In this document: positions 36,250 to 46,630 of the stretch, piece after piece | Numbering within the stretch: the stretch's first letter is position 1 | How the letters are laid out: each line of letters begins with the position of its first letter | Origin: Serinus canaria | Taxonomy: Eukaryota > Chordata > Aves > Passeriformes > Fringillidae | Direction of reading: 5' to 3' | DNA length: 64,000 nt | NCBI RefSeq assembly: GCF_022539315.1 | Contig: NC_066313.1 | Span: forward strand, 10,977,764 to 11,041,763 | Notes under the pieces: generated by a model | The model's database searches: none | Seen by the model: the letters and a program-made list of their open reading frames with translations, nothing else | What the model was told of the DNA's origin: nothing | Translations under genes and position numbers: made by a program

Positions 36250-39200
36250 CTTAATGTATCTTATTTTCCATTGATTGCTTTTCCTACTTATACTCTTCAT
36301 GAGCTAGCAACCTTCAAGTGAGCGACATCTTTTCTGAATTGTTCTGTCGTGCATTATCTCACAAAAATAAATGTATTAATTGCTGTGTGCTGTACTGCAT
36401 CTCCTCATTGTGTACCAAGTGTAAAGGAAAATATTACGGTCGGTATCTGACATGTGGAACTAATTTGCCTCTGTTGGAGTTCAGGGAGAGGTCTTGGCTA
36501 TAACAGGGGATGAAAACACTAGGAATTATAGGAACCTCACCTCATGATGCTTCATTTGTAGTTTACACTTGTGATGATATACTATGGATAAAATAAGGGG
36601 ACCATATCCTGGCCCCATTGAAATAAGTAGGAGTTTTTTCTCTTAATTTCAACGAGGCCATTACCTTGGGAACCTCTACTGGCTCCTGGTGAAGGATTTG
36701 TTTTATTCCTGCCCCTAACTAGACCTCCTCTGAGGACTTAGTTTTTAATATTGCTAGCAAATCTACTTCTTAGGTAATAATTCTCTCTTATTGAAGTTTT
36801 TTTTTTCTTGATTTGGGATGTCCAATGCTTGAAGGAAACATGTTTCTATACCTATATTTTTCTGCCCTTAAATATAACTGTATTATTATGGGTAATTATA
36901 GACTGAATCTCAGGAAATAGTATCTGCTGAAAAGATAAAGGACTTCAGAACAATTAACCAAGAGAAAGGGTGCCAATCCTACAGGTAAGGTATTATTATG
37001 CAAGAACTTCAGGAAACAAGGCTTAACTCTGAGAGGGAGACTAGATCACTTAACAGCTCTTTAATTTCATCAGTTTCTATGACTGGTAATTCTTTCATGA
37101 GCATATTTTGGATTTTCCCCTTATTAACAGTTTGGATTTGATTAGTTTATCCTTGTCCACAGATGAAAATATGTACTTCAGCTTTATTCTTGCTTTAGAC
37201 TCTTTCACACTCCCACAGCTGGAGCATTTGGTGCCCACAGGTCAATCATAACTTACAAATCCTTTGACTAAAGGGCACTAGAATTTTTATTTTCTACGTA
37301 ATAATTTCTTTTCTATCAGCTGGTCAATGTAACTCTTTGCTCTCATATATTTCACTTATTGTATAGTGCAGGCATTAGAGTCCAATAAAACTGTTTTCTG
37401 ACATAGGAGGATAATTTTTTGATTGCCAAAAACATGAATGCTTCACCAAAACTATTTCTGACTCAGAGATATTTTTTAATGCAATTATGAATTATTTCTG
37501 AAAAAGGGACAGATATGAAATGCTGAGTGTGCTCTTATCTGTTATCTGATTTATATCTTTCAATATCTCAAGTTCATCAGCTCCTTTTGGAAGTTTCATC
37601 CTATTGCTGTATCTTGTTTCAGGAATTTTACAATGTTTTTAATTAGAAATCTCTCCCAGTTTAAGCTGGGTTTTAGGAAGTATGCAGTTTATGCAATGTT
37701 TGTGTCCATATGCATCTGTATGCTCTGAAGCTGAGTGGTAGAGGTATTAAAAATGTTCTCTTTTGCATGTTCTGGCCAAAGCGTTCATATGAACCTTCTG
37801 TTATGCTTTGTTACACAAACTTATGCTGGGAAGGAAGGCCATGGAGGTGTTAAGCTATTTTTTGCCCAGTCCTATGGTGCTAATTTACCATTTTCTGCTC
37901 CCTGCCTTTTGCACAATTCCTTTAAATCTGTGTAAAAAACATATTTTCCATCTTGAATTCTTTTGCCTTTACTCTCATAGATAAGTGTCCTGGCTCTGGC
38001 CAGTGTCTAAGATGGTTAACATTGCAGAGATGACTGGGATAAAGTATTTTCACCAGGGAAGAATCACGATGTCTGTCTACCATGAGTGTTGCTGCTTTTA
38101 GTTCCCTGTGCTCTTCTTGGTGTCATTGTTTGTCACCTTCTGTACTGAACTGTGAGAGATGTTTGGGGCAGTCATGTTGAGTACATTTATATTATATAAG
38201 TAATGAACCAAAGTATTGAGTCTTGCTTATTCCTGTTGCTTTTGGATCATCTCACCAAATCAATATTAATATTTTGCTTTAATAATTAACTTGCCAAAGC
38301 ATACCACTTATTCACCTGAAAGAGTACCCAGAAAACAAGACCCTAATGTTCTCCTTAAAGTTGTTCCAGATGCTCAAGTATTTGAAGTATCCTGTAGGTA
38401 TAGTCCTACACTAATTTGTAAAAACTTGTAGTATAAGTAAATCCATTTTTTAATACAAGATTTTGTAGTGATAAGGATGATGTTTGATGGAGGGAAAATG
38501 ATTCACTGCAATTTGTAACTTGGAGAACATAATCCATTTGACTCCTTTTTCTGTATAATACAAAGAGTTCATCTGTTGCACAATGTTCATTTTTAATTAA
38601 ACATTTTATCATAGTACAGCCTTTTATTGACATTCCTCATAATAGAGCTGATAAGATCTTGACCTACTCTTCAATACAGCAATGTATAACTCAATACTCT
38701 GGCACACACTGTTCCCTTTGGAATTAAACCCACACTTTTCTGATTTAATTTTAAAATTGTATGTACTTTTGCTCCCATTTATTTACTTTAACTATTTCTA
38801 CCCCTTTTGACTTATACATTTTGGATGCAGCCATTTCTTGGGCTATAACTCTTGTTTGCTCAAGCTTTTACCTAGCTGGACCACTTTAATAAATCCTTTT
38901 CTCCTTTCTTTAGTTTCTTTTTTAAATTTTGCAATAAGAGGTGATTTATCACCTAATCTTGTTTCCTACTGTACCTTTTATGTACAAGTTTGATTAGGTG
39001 TGCTAACTTCACTCACAACTGTCTTAATCATTTGTTCATAGAATTTCTGCTACCACAGAAATTCCTTTAGATACTTCATGAGAAGAGATTCTTGAAGATG
39101 TCCCAAAGATGAACAGTGAAGCTGATCCCTGTCAGCAACCTTAACAAACCCTGTGATATAAAGCTTCCCAGGACCATGTGTTTAGCCATACTGATAAGCA

Positions 39201-42123
39201 CCCCTGTGGCTTGGCAGGATTTTGTCACCTGCAGAGGACCTGCACCAGGGGAGTGGGAACCAATCCCTCCTGGTGGTAGTGGCTGCTGTGCTGCTGCTGA
39301 CACGGAAGAGATCTGGAGGCAAGCTGGCCCCAGAGCAGCATCCAGAGGGAATAAGCCTAAAGTACATTTCCAGGGTTTGCTGTTTCCTGCATTGGGTTTT
39401 ATTATTCCTCTAGATGGGAAAACCAGAATTCTCTAATATTTTGCTGCAGCAAATCTCCCCTTCTGTGTTGAGCATCCACCATAATCACCTAAATTTCTGA
39501 GGACCATCAGCTGTTGCCTGACCCCATTTCTCATTAATCTCCACAGCTCTTGCTACATCAGCTGTGTCTGATGATAATGGCTCAACTGCCCCATGCTTCT
39601 CTTTCATACTTTGCATTCAGTTTTGCTGCTCATCCCTCTCATCCTGCAGGCCTTCCTTCCACTGTTCACTATAAATGTATATTGATTTGGGCTGATAAAT
39701 TTGAGGTCATTTAATACCCATTTGAGATTATTTCATGTAATAAATTGCAGAAAATGCAGAACTGCCTTGCACTTGAGAAGAGCTTTAAAGAGGGGGGAAT
39801 ATTCAACTGCTGAGGATGTTTTCTTACACTGTGACAGACTTTTTAATCTTGCTTGGTCAGCATGGAAGTTAAAACTCACACAGGGCCTATGACAGTAGGA
39901 ATTTACCATGTGCCAAATGTGTATCTTTTAAAGTTAAACCTTCCAACCTCTTTGGTCTTCAAAAAGCTCCAGATCTTCATGGATAAATAGGTATGTAATG
40001 AGTTAAAATAAGTACTTACTAGATCTCTGGAATAAACCTAGATTTGTGATCGGGTTTTTTTGGCACATTCTCCAAATCTTCAAGAAAATATTCTATGTTA
40101 TTGGAAACATAGAGTGTGCAACTTGGAAGAGAAAGTGCACTGAGCTTTTTTAATTGTTCTAAAAGGGAACAGTTTATGAAAAAGGAGCAAGTTCATGGCC
40201 TTCTACACCCACCTGAGTTGCAGAATTGTGAAAATACAGTCAAGGTGTGCCTGGGGTACCTAGGACCCTGCCAGTACAGGTGCCACAAACCACAAGTGCC
40301 TCTCTGTCTTGGTTGCTTCTGCCATTCAGGCTGGATTGATGAAGTCAAATCAGGGAAATGCCAGCAGAACCCCAGGGCACTGTTGGCAGTGCAAGCACAA
40401 CTAAAAAATTACAGGTACGGGGCCTCAGCATCCCCAAAAGAGGAGGGACAGTGACAACAAAAAGAATGAAAAAGTAATCAAACTGTTTGCTGCATCTATT
40501 CCTGAAAGCTCACTTGTTTAAACCAGACCCAAGTCACATCAGCTGAAGCTTCCAGTTACATTAGAGATGCTGAACATTGCCACTGAAATAAAGATACTGA
40601 ATTTTGATCACATGGTGGAGTAGAGAGTACACAATTTATGCATAAATTCTGCATCTGTCTTTTAGATGCAGTGGTGCTTATGATCTTGTTTGTTCTCCCT
40701 TGCTCTCCCACCCTGGACAGTCCTGCAGCTGACAGGAAGGACAGGGAGAAGCAACATTGGTGTTTTGCTTTCTCACTTTGTTATATTGGGTTTTCTTGGT
40801 TTATACCTCTGCAACTTCAGGCTGGCTCACCGAGGAAAATCTGCAAGCTAGGATGGTGACTGGCTGCTTCACAGATGCATTGGTATTGGTTTTTAACAGT
40901 TTTTAACACAAGCAGTCTTCTAGGTATATTCTAAAATTAAGAAAATAATATCCTGGGTATTAAACATACTTAAAACACATTAGAAAAAAAAATCTGTTTT
41001 ATTTGCTGGTGAACATTTGTGCACGTTTTCTTTTTTGTGGGAGACTAAAGAGGGTATAATTTCCCACTATCTTTTTAAAGAAAGTAAAATATTTAAAGGT
41101 AAACAACCCCCCTTAATATCTACTTCAAATGGCATCAATGTAAATTTTGACAAGTATTTTACAAATGTTCATTTTCATTAACACCATTTTAAATGCAAAA
41201 TTTAGCTTGTTTTTAGTGAAAGAACTCAAATAAATGTAGAAGCTATTTCTCCAATAAGAAATATTTTATATAAAAATATTTAATTGTTTAATATTGTTAT
41301 TTTTATACTTTATGTTTAAACCCCCCACACACTTTTTTAGTGTTTTTTTTATTCAAAGATACAGCCTCACCAGAGGGAAAATGGGAGTGGCATTTTACAA
41401 AGTCTGTAATCTCTTTTCAAAAGATGTGTTCAAACTGATGTCAATGAGTATTTTGAATCCCTGTCCTTGGTCACACCCTGTATGTTCCCTGTGCAGCACA
41501 GAGTCTGGCACAGGGGGCAAATCCATGGAAGGAGGAGTCCACAAAGGGCCACAGTGGTGGAGATTGGGATGACCTGAGCCCCTGCAGGTGGCTCTGGCTT
41601 GGCTGATGGCAAATTACCAGCTTTCTAAAACTCATGAAAATTCACACTCACTTGATGTAAAGTCTAATTTGCTTCTGTGTGCACTCAAGACAGGAAAAAA
41701 GTGTTTTAAGAAGAGGGGAGTTAGGTAGCATTGTTGTTTCTGTGTATATTTGTTTAGTGCTTTAGATTTTGTTGAAAGACAAAGTCTCTTGACTGTGTGC
41801 TTTGGTTACATGCAGCTCCTTAAGAATGGATGTGTTTTGTTTATCAGCTTATTAGCTGACAAAATAGCATTCAAAGTTAGAGAACTTTATTGGAATATTA
41901 CATTATTTAAAATGAGTGGATAAACTTTATTTTATTGATGTTTTACTGGGGTTTACCCATTCTAAATCTCACTATTTTGTAGCAAACACTTTAATGATTC
42001 ATGAAGTACCAAAGTTAATTGCTTAGATACTGATCTTAAACTCCTGTAAAAATAAATCTATTACCCGTAATAATTTAATTCTAGTACATTATTAATATAA
42101 ATATTTAGAGTGTTCTCTTATTT

Positions 42124-42143
42124 AAAAAAAAAAAAAAAAAAAA
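42124..42143 (+). repeat. Poly-A run of 20
   Basis: Twenty consecutive A. No retroposed copy is recognisable upstream, so it is treated as a simple repeat. Confidence 0.9.
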
Positions 42144-43139
42144 GAACCAATCCATCTCAGTATTTGGACCTTTTTAAGTTCACAGGTAGTCATGTAGGGA
42201 ATACATACTGTACCTAGAGTATATATATGTAAGGTAATGTAGGCAATAGGAAGATGTTGGAGAAAGCTGTCTCTTCTCTTAAGACATTCAGCTAGAACTT
42301 GCAAGGTGTGAGTTAATTTCCTGAGTTCTACTGTAAGAAGTCTAACATTTTTCATGATTCCTAATGCATGATGGATACTTTAATCTCGTGGGAGAAAGTA
42401 AGTGAGAATTTTAATAGATCCTTTTGCAGAGCCTGCATTTTAGTAGACCTGCCTTCTTTTTATAAGATGAGGTTAATTTCCTGCCATTTTTGTTTCTTCA
42501 CCTTTCCTCTTAGCTTTATTTTATGGTAAAAGCCTATTGGAGAAGTCAATTTTTTATTTCAAATTGGATAAAATCAACATATTTTAGCTCTGAATTATGT
42601 ATACCTGATGCATAATTTTTATGCAACTTCCTGCTAGGATTTTCTCCTCCTCCCTGTACCCACATGCACACTGAATTCCAGCTTTGGTGTGGATTTAATG
42701 AAAGGACTGTAGTTGCTCTCAGTTTTTGTATTTACTGGTGTGATATGGCAGCTTTCACTTAATCCATAAAATATGAGGGAGCATCAATAAACTATCCAAG
42801 AGAAAGGAGTTTTAAGGAAGCATTTGAATGAGGAGAGGGTAACTGTACAAAAAAACCCTGGAAGTTCTGTCAGTACATACACAGGTAAAAAAGGAAGAGG
42901 TCATTTGGGCCTGTAGACATGGGCAGATAATGTGTTGAAATTGTAAATTCCACATGGCATTTGGTGTGTTCTGTGAGTGTGCATGTGTTGGTGTAAGGAA
43001 ACTCATCCTCTGATCCCTCTGCTGCTCTCCAGGGATTCCCAGCCTGAAGTCACAGCAGCACCCACCGGCCGCCAGATTGTGTGGGGAAAAAACTAACCTG
43101 CAATAAGTATTTGCTAGAAAGTCCCATTTGAACAAAGCA

Positions 43140-43460
43140 CTTTAACTGACTCCTTAGGCAGTTGCAAGCATTTGTGGAGAATTAGCAAACAAAAAAGGCC
43201 CTCTTTTCTCTCCAGCCAGGAAAAGAGCAGAGTTTTGTGCTCCAAGTGACCAGTCACGCATCGCGAATAACGAATAGGGATTGTTCCTATCGGTCAGTTA
43301 AAAATTGTGTCACAGGGTCAAATATGTTTGCATACACTGCTCAAGGACTTGTGGCTAATGAAGTAATTAATAACACTCGTGACCTATTTGCAGACACCTG
43401 GTGAACAGATTTAAGGGCTCTATCCTTTGGCTGTACTTCCCAATTCCACCAGCCCTAGCT
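43140..43460. promoter_or_regulatory. Candidate conserved non-coding element with homeodomain and E-box words
   Basis: A CpG-retaining core at about 43255-43297 (CACGCATCGCGAATAACGAA, then CCTATCGGTCAG) sits in AT-rich DNA. CGAATA occurs twice, and ATAGG/CCTAT can form a short stem. Downstream, GCTAATGAAGTAATTAATAA (43352-43371) supplies clustered homeodomain cores and GACACCTGG an E-box of CACCTG type. There is no low-complexity sequence. I infer a developmental enhancer; proof would need cross-species alignment. Confidence 0.4.
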
Positions 43461-44220
43461 AAAAATGAGTAATATCTAGACTAGAACAAAATAAGTTTCA
43501 TCGTGTGATAGCAAAGTCCATCCTCAACACCTGTTGTGATATATCCTTAATTGATAGGAATATTACAGATAGATTCTGGTTTTGTGAGCCCATTCAGTCC
43601 CAACCAGGAGACCTACAGAACCCTGAAATACCAGTTTTGTTTTTAAATAATCTTTTAAGTATGAGATACTGTCACAGTAATGATATTCTTTGATTAATAA
43701 TATGTAATAATGATTCAGACAAGCTCTGTTCAGAGGTAGGCAAAGGTCTAATCTGCCTTTCCAGGTGTTTGTACTTACTTCAAGGATCAAGTTTTTTGGT
43801 GGTTGCCAGGCAGAAAAGGAAGCCTTGGTGAGTGAAATGAGGAACACGATTGGTCCCAGACATTCAGCTTCAGCCTTAAAACTTTCCTTATTCCAGTGAT
43901 TACTGCAAACAGAAATATCTTCCCAAATGAGTGCAAGGAGGAGGGAGAGGAGGCCAAGGATGGGAACATGTAACACTCAGAACCACAAGATTTTAAATTC
44001 CATTGTATATTTAGTGCAGTTATTGTTTTTCTGGGACTGATGTGCTGCTCTAAAGAACAAGTGGAAACTCTGTCAATATCTCTGTCATTGCATTTCGCAC
44101 AGAATTTACTTTAATACTCTGTTTTGTACTTTCAAAAGAAAAAAAAAGAGTTTTAAGGAAGAAGTAAAGGGAGTATTTTGGTTAGAAAACAGCATGCAAA
44201 CTTTATGACATCTAGTTTGT
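43461..44220. other. Unique non-coding sequence
   Basis: Contains a minus-strand 137-codon frame (43563-43976) with a hydrophobic N-terminus (MLHVPILGLLSLLLALIW). No downstream domain, splice site or family resemblance supports it as a gene. Confidence 0.55.
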
Positions 44221-44490
44221 AAAATCTTTAGTGTCTCTTTTGCTTTTTGTTCTGTAATTGATTACTAGCGCCCCCTTTAACCCACCTTAAAGGGCAAGCA
44301 GGAAATTCATGTTTTCCTTCATCAGCCCATCCCTCTGAAAAGCGTTCAATATTAAACCAGTTTGCAAGGAAGGAGCAAAGGCAGAAGAAACAAGAGGCCC
44401 AGTTAGACTGTGGCAAGGTTAGGAGATGCATGTCTGGTGCCTGCAGCAAATATCGGCTCTGGTTCCTGCACAATTTTTGCATGGGGAGAC
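44221..44490. promoter_or_regulatory. Candidate regulatory element containing a CTCF-like core
   Basis: A dense, non-repetitive segment with TAGCGCCCCCT at 44266-44276. Its reverse complement AGGGGGCGCTA matches the 3' portion of the CTCF consensus exactly; the upstream CCACC half is missing (TTAA instead). A second TTTAA..TTAAAGGG symmetry follows at 44277-44293. This is the best insulator-type motif noticed in the window. Confidence 0.45.
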
Positions 44491-44806
44491 CAAGTTAATT
44501 GGGGTATGGCTCTGTTCTTTCCTTTATGTGTGACCTTTTATTATCTCTGTGGCCCTGTAGTTCATGCAGTGTCATAAAGCTGTGGGAAACTCTGCAGCTG
44601 GTGTTATCAGCTGCTGGAAATTAACTTAAAAATTGAAATATTTGTGTTTCCTTTTGCCTGAAGGTGTCTGGGAGTTTTTAAATTGCTACGAAGGTGCAAT
44701 TATTGTAGTTGTGACTTTGCTGAGCATTGCTTGTGTATCTTTTCCCCTTCCTTCTCTCTCCCCCCACTGCTTTTTAGTGCAAGCTGTGGGCTGGCAATCA
44801 GGTGTT

Positions 44807-44847
44807 GTGCTGGGGCAGGGGGGTTACTTTTGGAGGGGGGGTTACAT
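44807..44847 (+). promoter_or_regulatory. Potential G-quadruplex
   Basis: Runs of four, six and seven G occur within about 36 nt (CTGGGGCAGGGGGG, then GGAGGGGGGG). Splitting the seven-G run gives four tracts with loops of about 2, 11 and 1. The middle loop is long, so stability is doubtful. Confidence 0.4.
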
Positions 44848-45029
44848 GGCATAATTCCCACGAATGTAGGAGGAGGATGAAAAAGATAAAGAAATTTTGT
44901 TTTTCTGAGCTGGAGGATTCTCTGCATGACTTCCCCACTGATGGGATCATGTGCTTTCAGGCTGAGATTTTATTAACAATTCAAATGGAAATTGAGGGCA
45001 CAGGAGGAGCAGATTCTCACATAAACTTG

Positions 45030-45270
45030 ATCTGTCCATGAATGCAGTTCTCTGTTTGCCCTGACCCTGCATGGCTTAAGACACTGCCTGTGAGGCCTGA
45101 GTGCCAGACACAAAGACCGAAATGAAAAGCAAGCACATTCCAGTAGTCTGCACAAAGGCAATGGAGCAGTTTCTAGCCGTCTCCCCAGGGAGAGATCTTA
45201 TCTCCTTGCAGCTAAACCCCTTTAGAGTGTTTATTTGTACTCTAGCACCCGAGGTTTAGGAATTGATATG
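45030..45270. promoter_or_regulatory. Candidate conserved non-coding segment
   Basis: A balanced, non-repetitive segment with retained CpG (CTAGCCGTCT, CACCCGAGG) and a near palindrome GAGATCTTATCTCC (45191-45204) containing a TTATCT GATA-type core. No frame of length is present. Weak inference from texture only. Confidence 0.25.
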
Positions 45271-45489
45271 GATGCTGATTAAACTGTAAGTTTCCTCCGT
45301 GGGTCTTTCTGGGAGACATGGAAGTGTTCCGTGTGTAATTTCTTTCTCAAACTCCTATCGATATTTTTCAAAATGTTGCTTTGCTTTCCTGGAGTGCAGA
45401 CAAGTGCTGAGGGAAAAGGGAGTCCAGAAAGTTCATTCATCAATAAAGTCATCCCCAGCCTCTGGAGAGTTTTGCAGAACTTTGTCTTG

Positions 45490-45745
45490 AGGCCACATCA
45501 CCTGGATTTGGCGCTCAGGGCAGCGCAGAGGGCCAAGGGCGCAGGGCAGCGCTGGGGAGGCTGCAGCAATGAAATGTGCTGTGCAAGGGGTGACCTTGTG
45601 CTAGGGAGGCACAGGCAGGACACCAGGCCAGGCAGCTGTGGCCACATCTGCAGGGCCATGGCTCTCCACCAATGGCAGTTGGTGTGGGATGCTGCCTGCC
45701 TGGAATTCTGCTGGGCCGGAGAGACGGGGGGTGGGTGACGGCGCT
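45490..45745. other. GC-rich segment with repeated GCGC words
   Basis: A locally GC-rich patch. GCGCTCAGGGCAGCGC (45511-45526) recurs as GCGCAGGGCAGCGC (45539-45552). CpG occurs mainly inside these units and near GGGCCGGAGAGACGG (about 45713). Open frames on both strands (135 plus, 94 minus) overlap and show no family pattern. It could be a small CpG-rich element or an unrecognised repeat. Confidence 0.45.
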
Positions 45746-46309
45746 TTGCTGGGGTTTGTAATTCCTTCTTGCATATCCCAGTGCAAGGATATCATTCACA
45801 CTCCCTTGATGTTAATAATGTGTCAGTACATTGCTAATAATGGCAGTACATAGTGGAGATTCCTTAATCAGACTATTAAACATTGATACTTCTGGCTCTC
45901 CTAAACAGGTTTCCTTTTTGTGAAAACTGCCTAAAACAGTAGGAGTTGACACAGTCAATGCAAATGTGTTAGCTGTGTTAATTCCAAAGAGTAACAATAT
46001 TAATTGTTCTAGTTTTCCCTAATTTCAGCCACAAAAGAAAAGGAAAATAGCCCCAAACCAAAAGCCAGCAACTTTTAGATAGGAAATCATAACCATATGT
46101 TTTTTCCATTTTTCTTACAGAAAGTTTCAAACATTTTGATACTCTTGAAAGTATTTAAATCAGTAGGAAAAGATTATCAAGAGATATTGATTCAAATAGT
46201 TTTGGTCCCTTAATTTTATGGGTTTATATTATCCAGAATTAATGGTGGCACTTAGGCAAATTGTCAGTAATTGGTGACAAAATTGCTTTATTGCTTTTCT
46301 TTCATTTGA

Positions 46310-46630
46310 TGCTAATTAATGGCCCTACATTATGAAGTTCAAGCCTCTCCTGTATTTCTCCTTCTCCATAAATATTAGTGGTAATGTGTTGGGCTAAACT
46401 TTTTTCTTCAGTGTACGCAATAATTGCCTTATAGAAATGTGATAACAAACAGCTTTCTAGCATGATTTATAGAAATGTGATAACAAACACATTTCTGGCA
46501 AGATTTTTCCTGAAAGAACATAAATGTTATTTGCTTAAGAGCTTGAAGCCATTTTGATATGAAAGAAACATTAGTAACATAACGTGCTCATTGGCTCATG
46601 TGATAAAACAATAGTTTTTCACATCAAAGT
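46310..46630. promoter_or_regulatory. Candidate conserved element with an internal 38-bp duplication
   Basis: AT-rich but complex sequence with TGCTAATTAATGG (homeodomain type) at about 46311-46323, CAATAATTGCC, and the duplicated unit at 46429-46504. Each copy carries GTGATAACAAAC, combining a GATA core and an HMG-box-like ACAA word. The inference is of an enhancer with a duplicated binding module. Confidence 0.35.
46429..46504 (+). repeat. Tandem duplication, 38-bp period, two copies
   Basis: Copies start at 46429 and 46467 and share an identical 22-nt core containing AGAAATGTGATAACAAAC. The remaining part of each unit (GCTTTCTAGCATGAT against ATTTCTGGCAAGAT) has diverged. Confidence 0.85.

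Larger units (their letters stand above)
34863..43139. other. Unique AT-rich non-coding sequence
   Basis: No gene or CR1 copy is recognisable in these 8 kb. It contains a possible isolated exon-like block (35264-35382), a CTCF-like word (35505-35523), a TAT microsatellite (35778-35808), a 12-G run (36238-36249) and a 20-A run (42124-42143). A GC-richer patch at about 39180-39350 gives overlapping open frames with no domain pattern. Confidence 0.6.

Noticed and set aside
45331..45738. 135-codon plus-strand frame
   Set aside because: Its long open part coincides with a GC-rich patch where both strands are open; no family resemblance.
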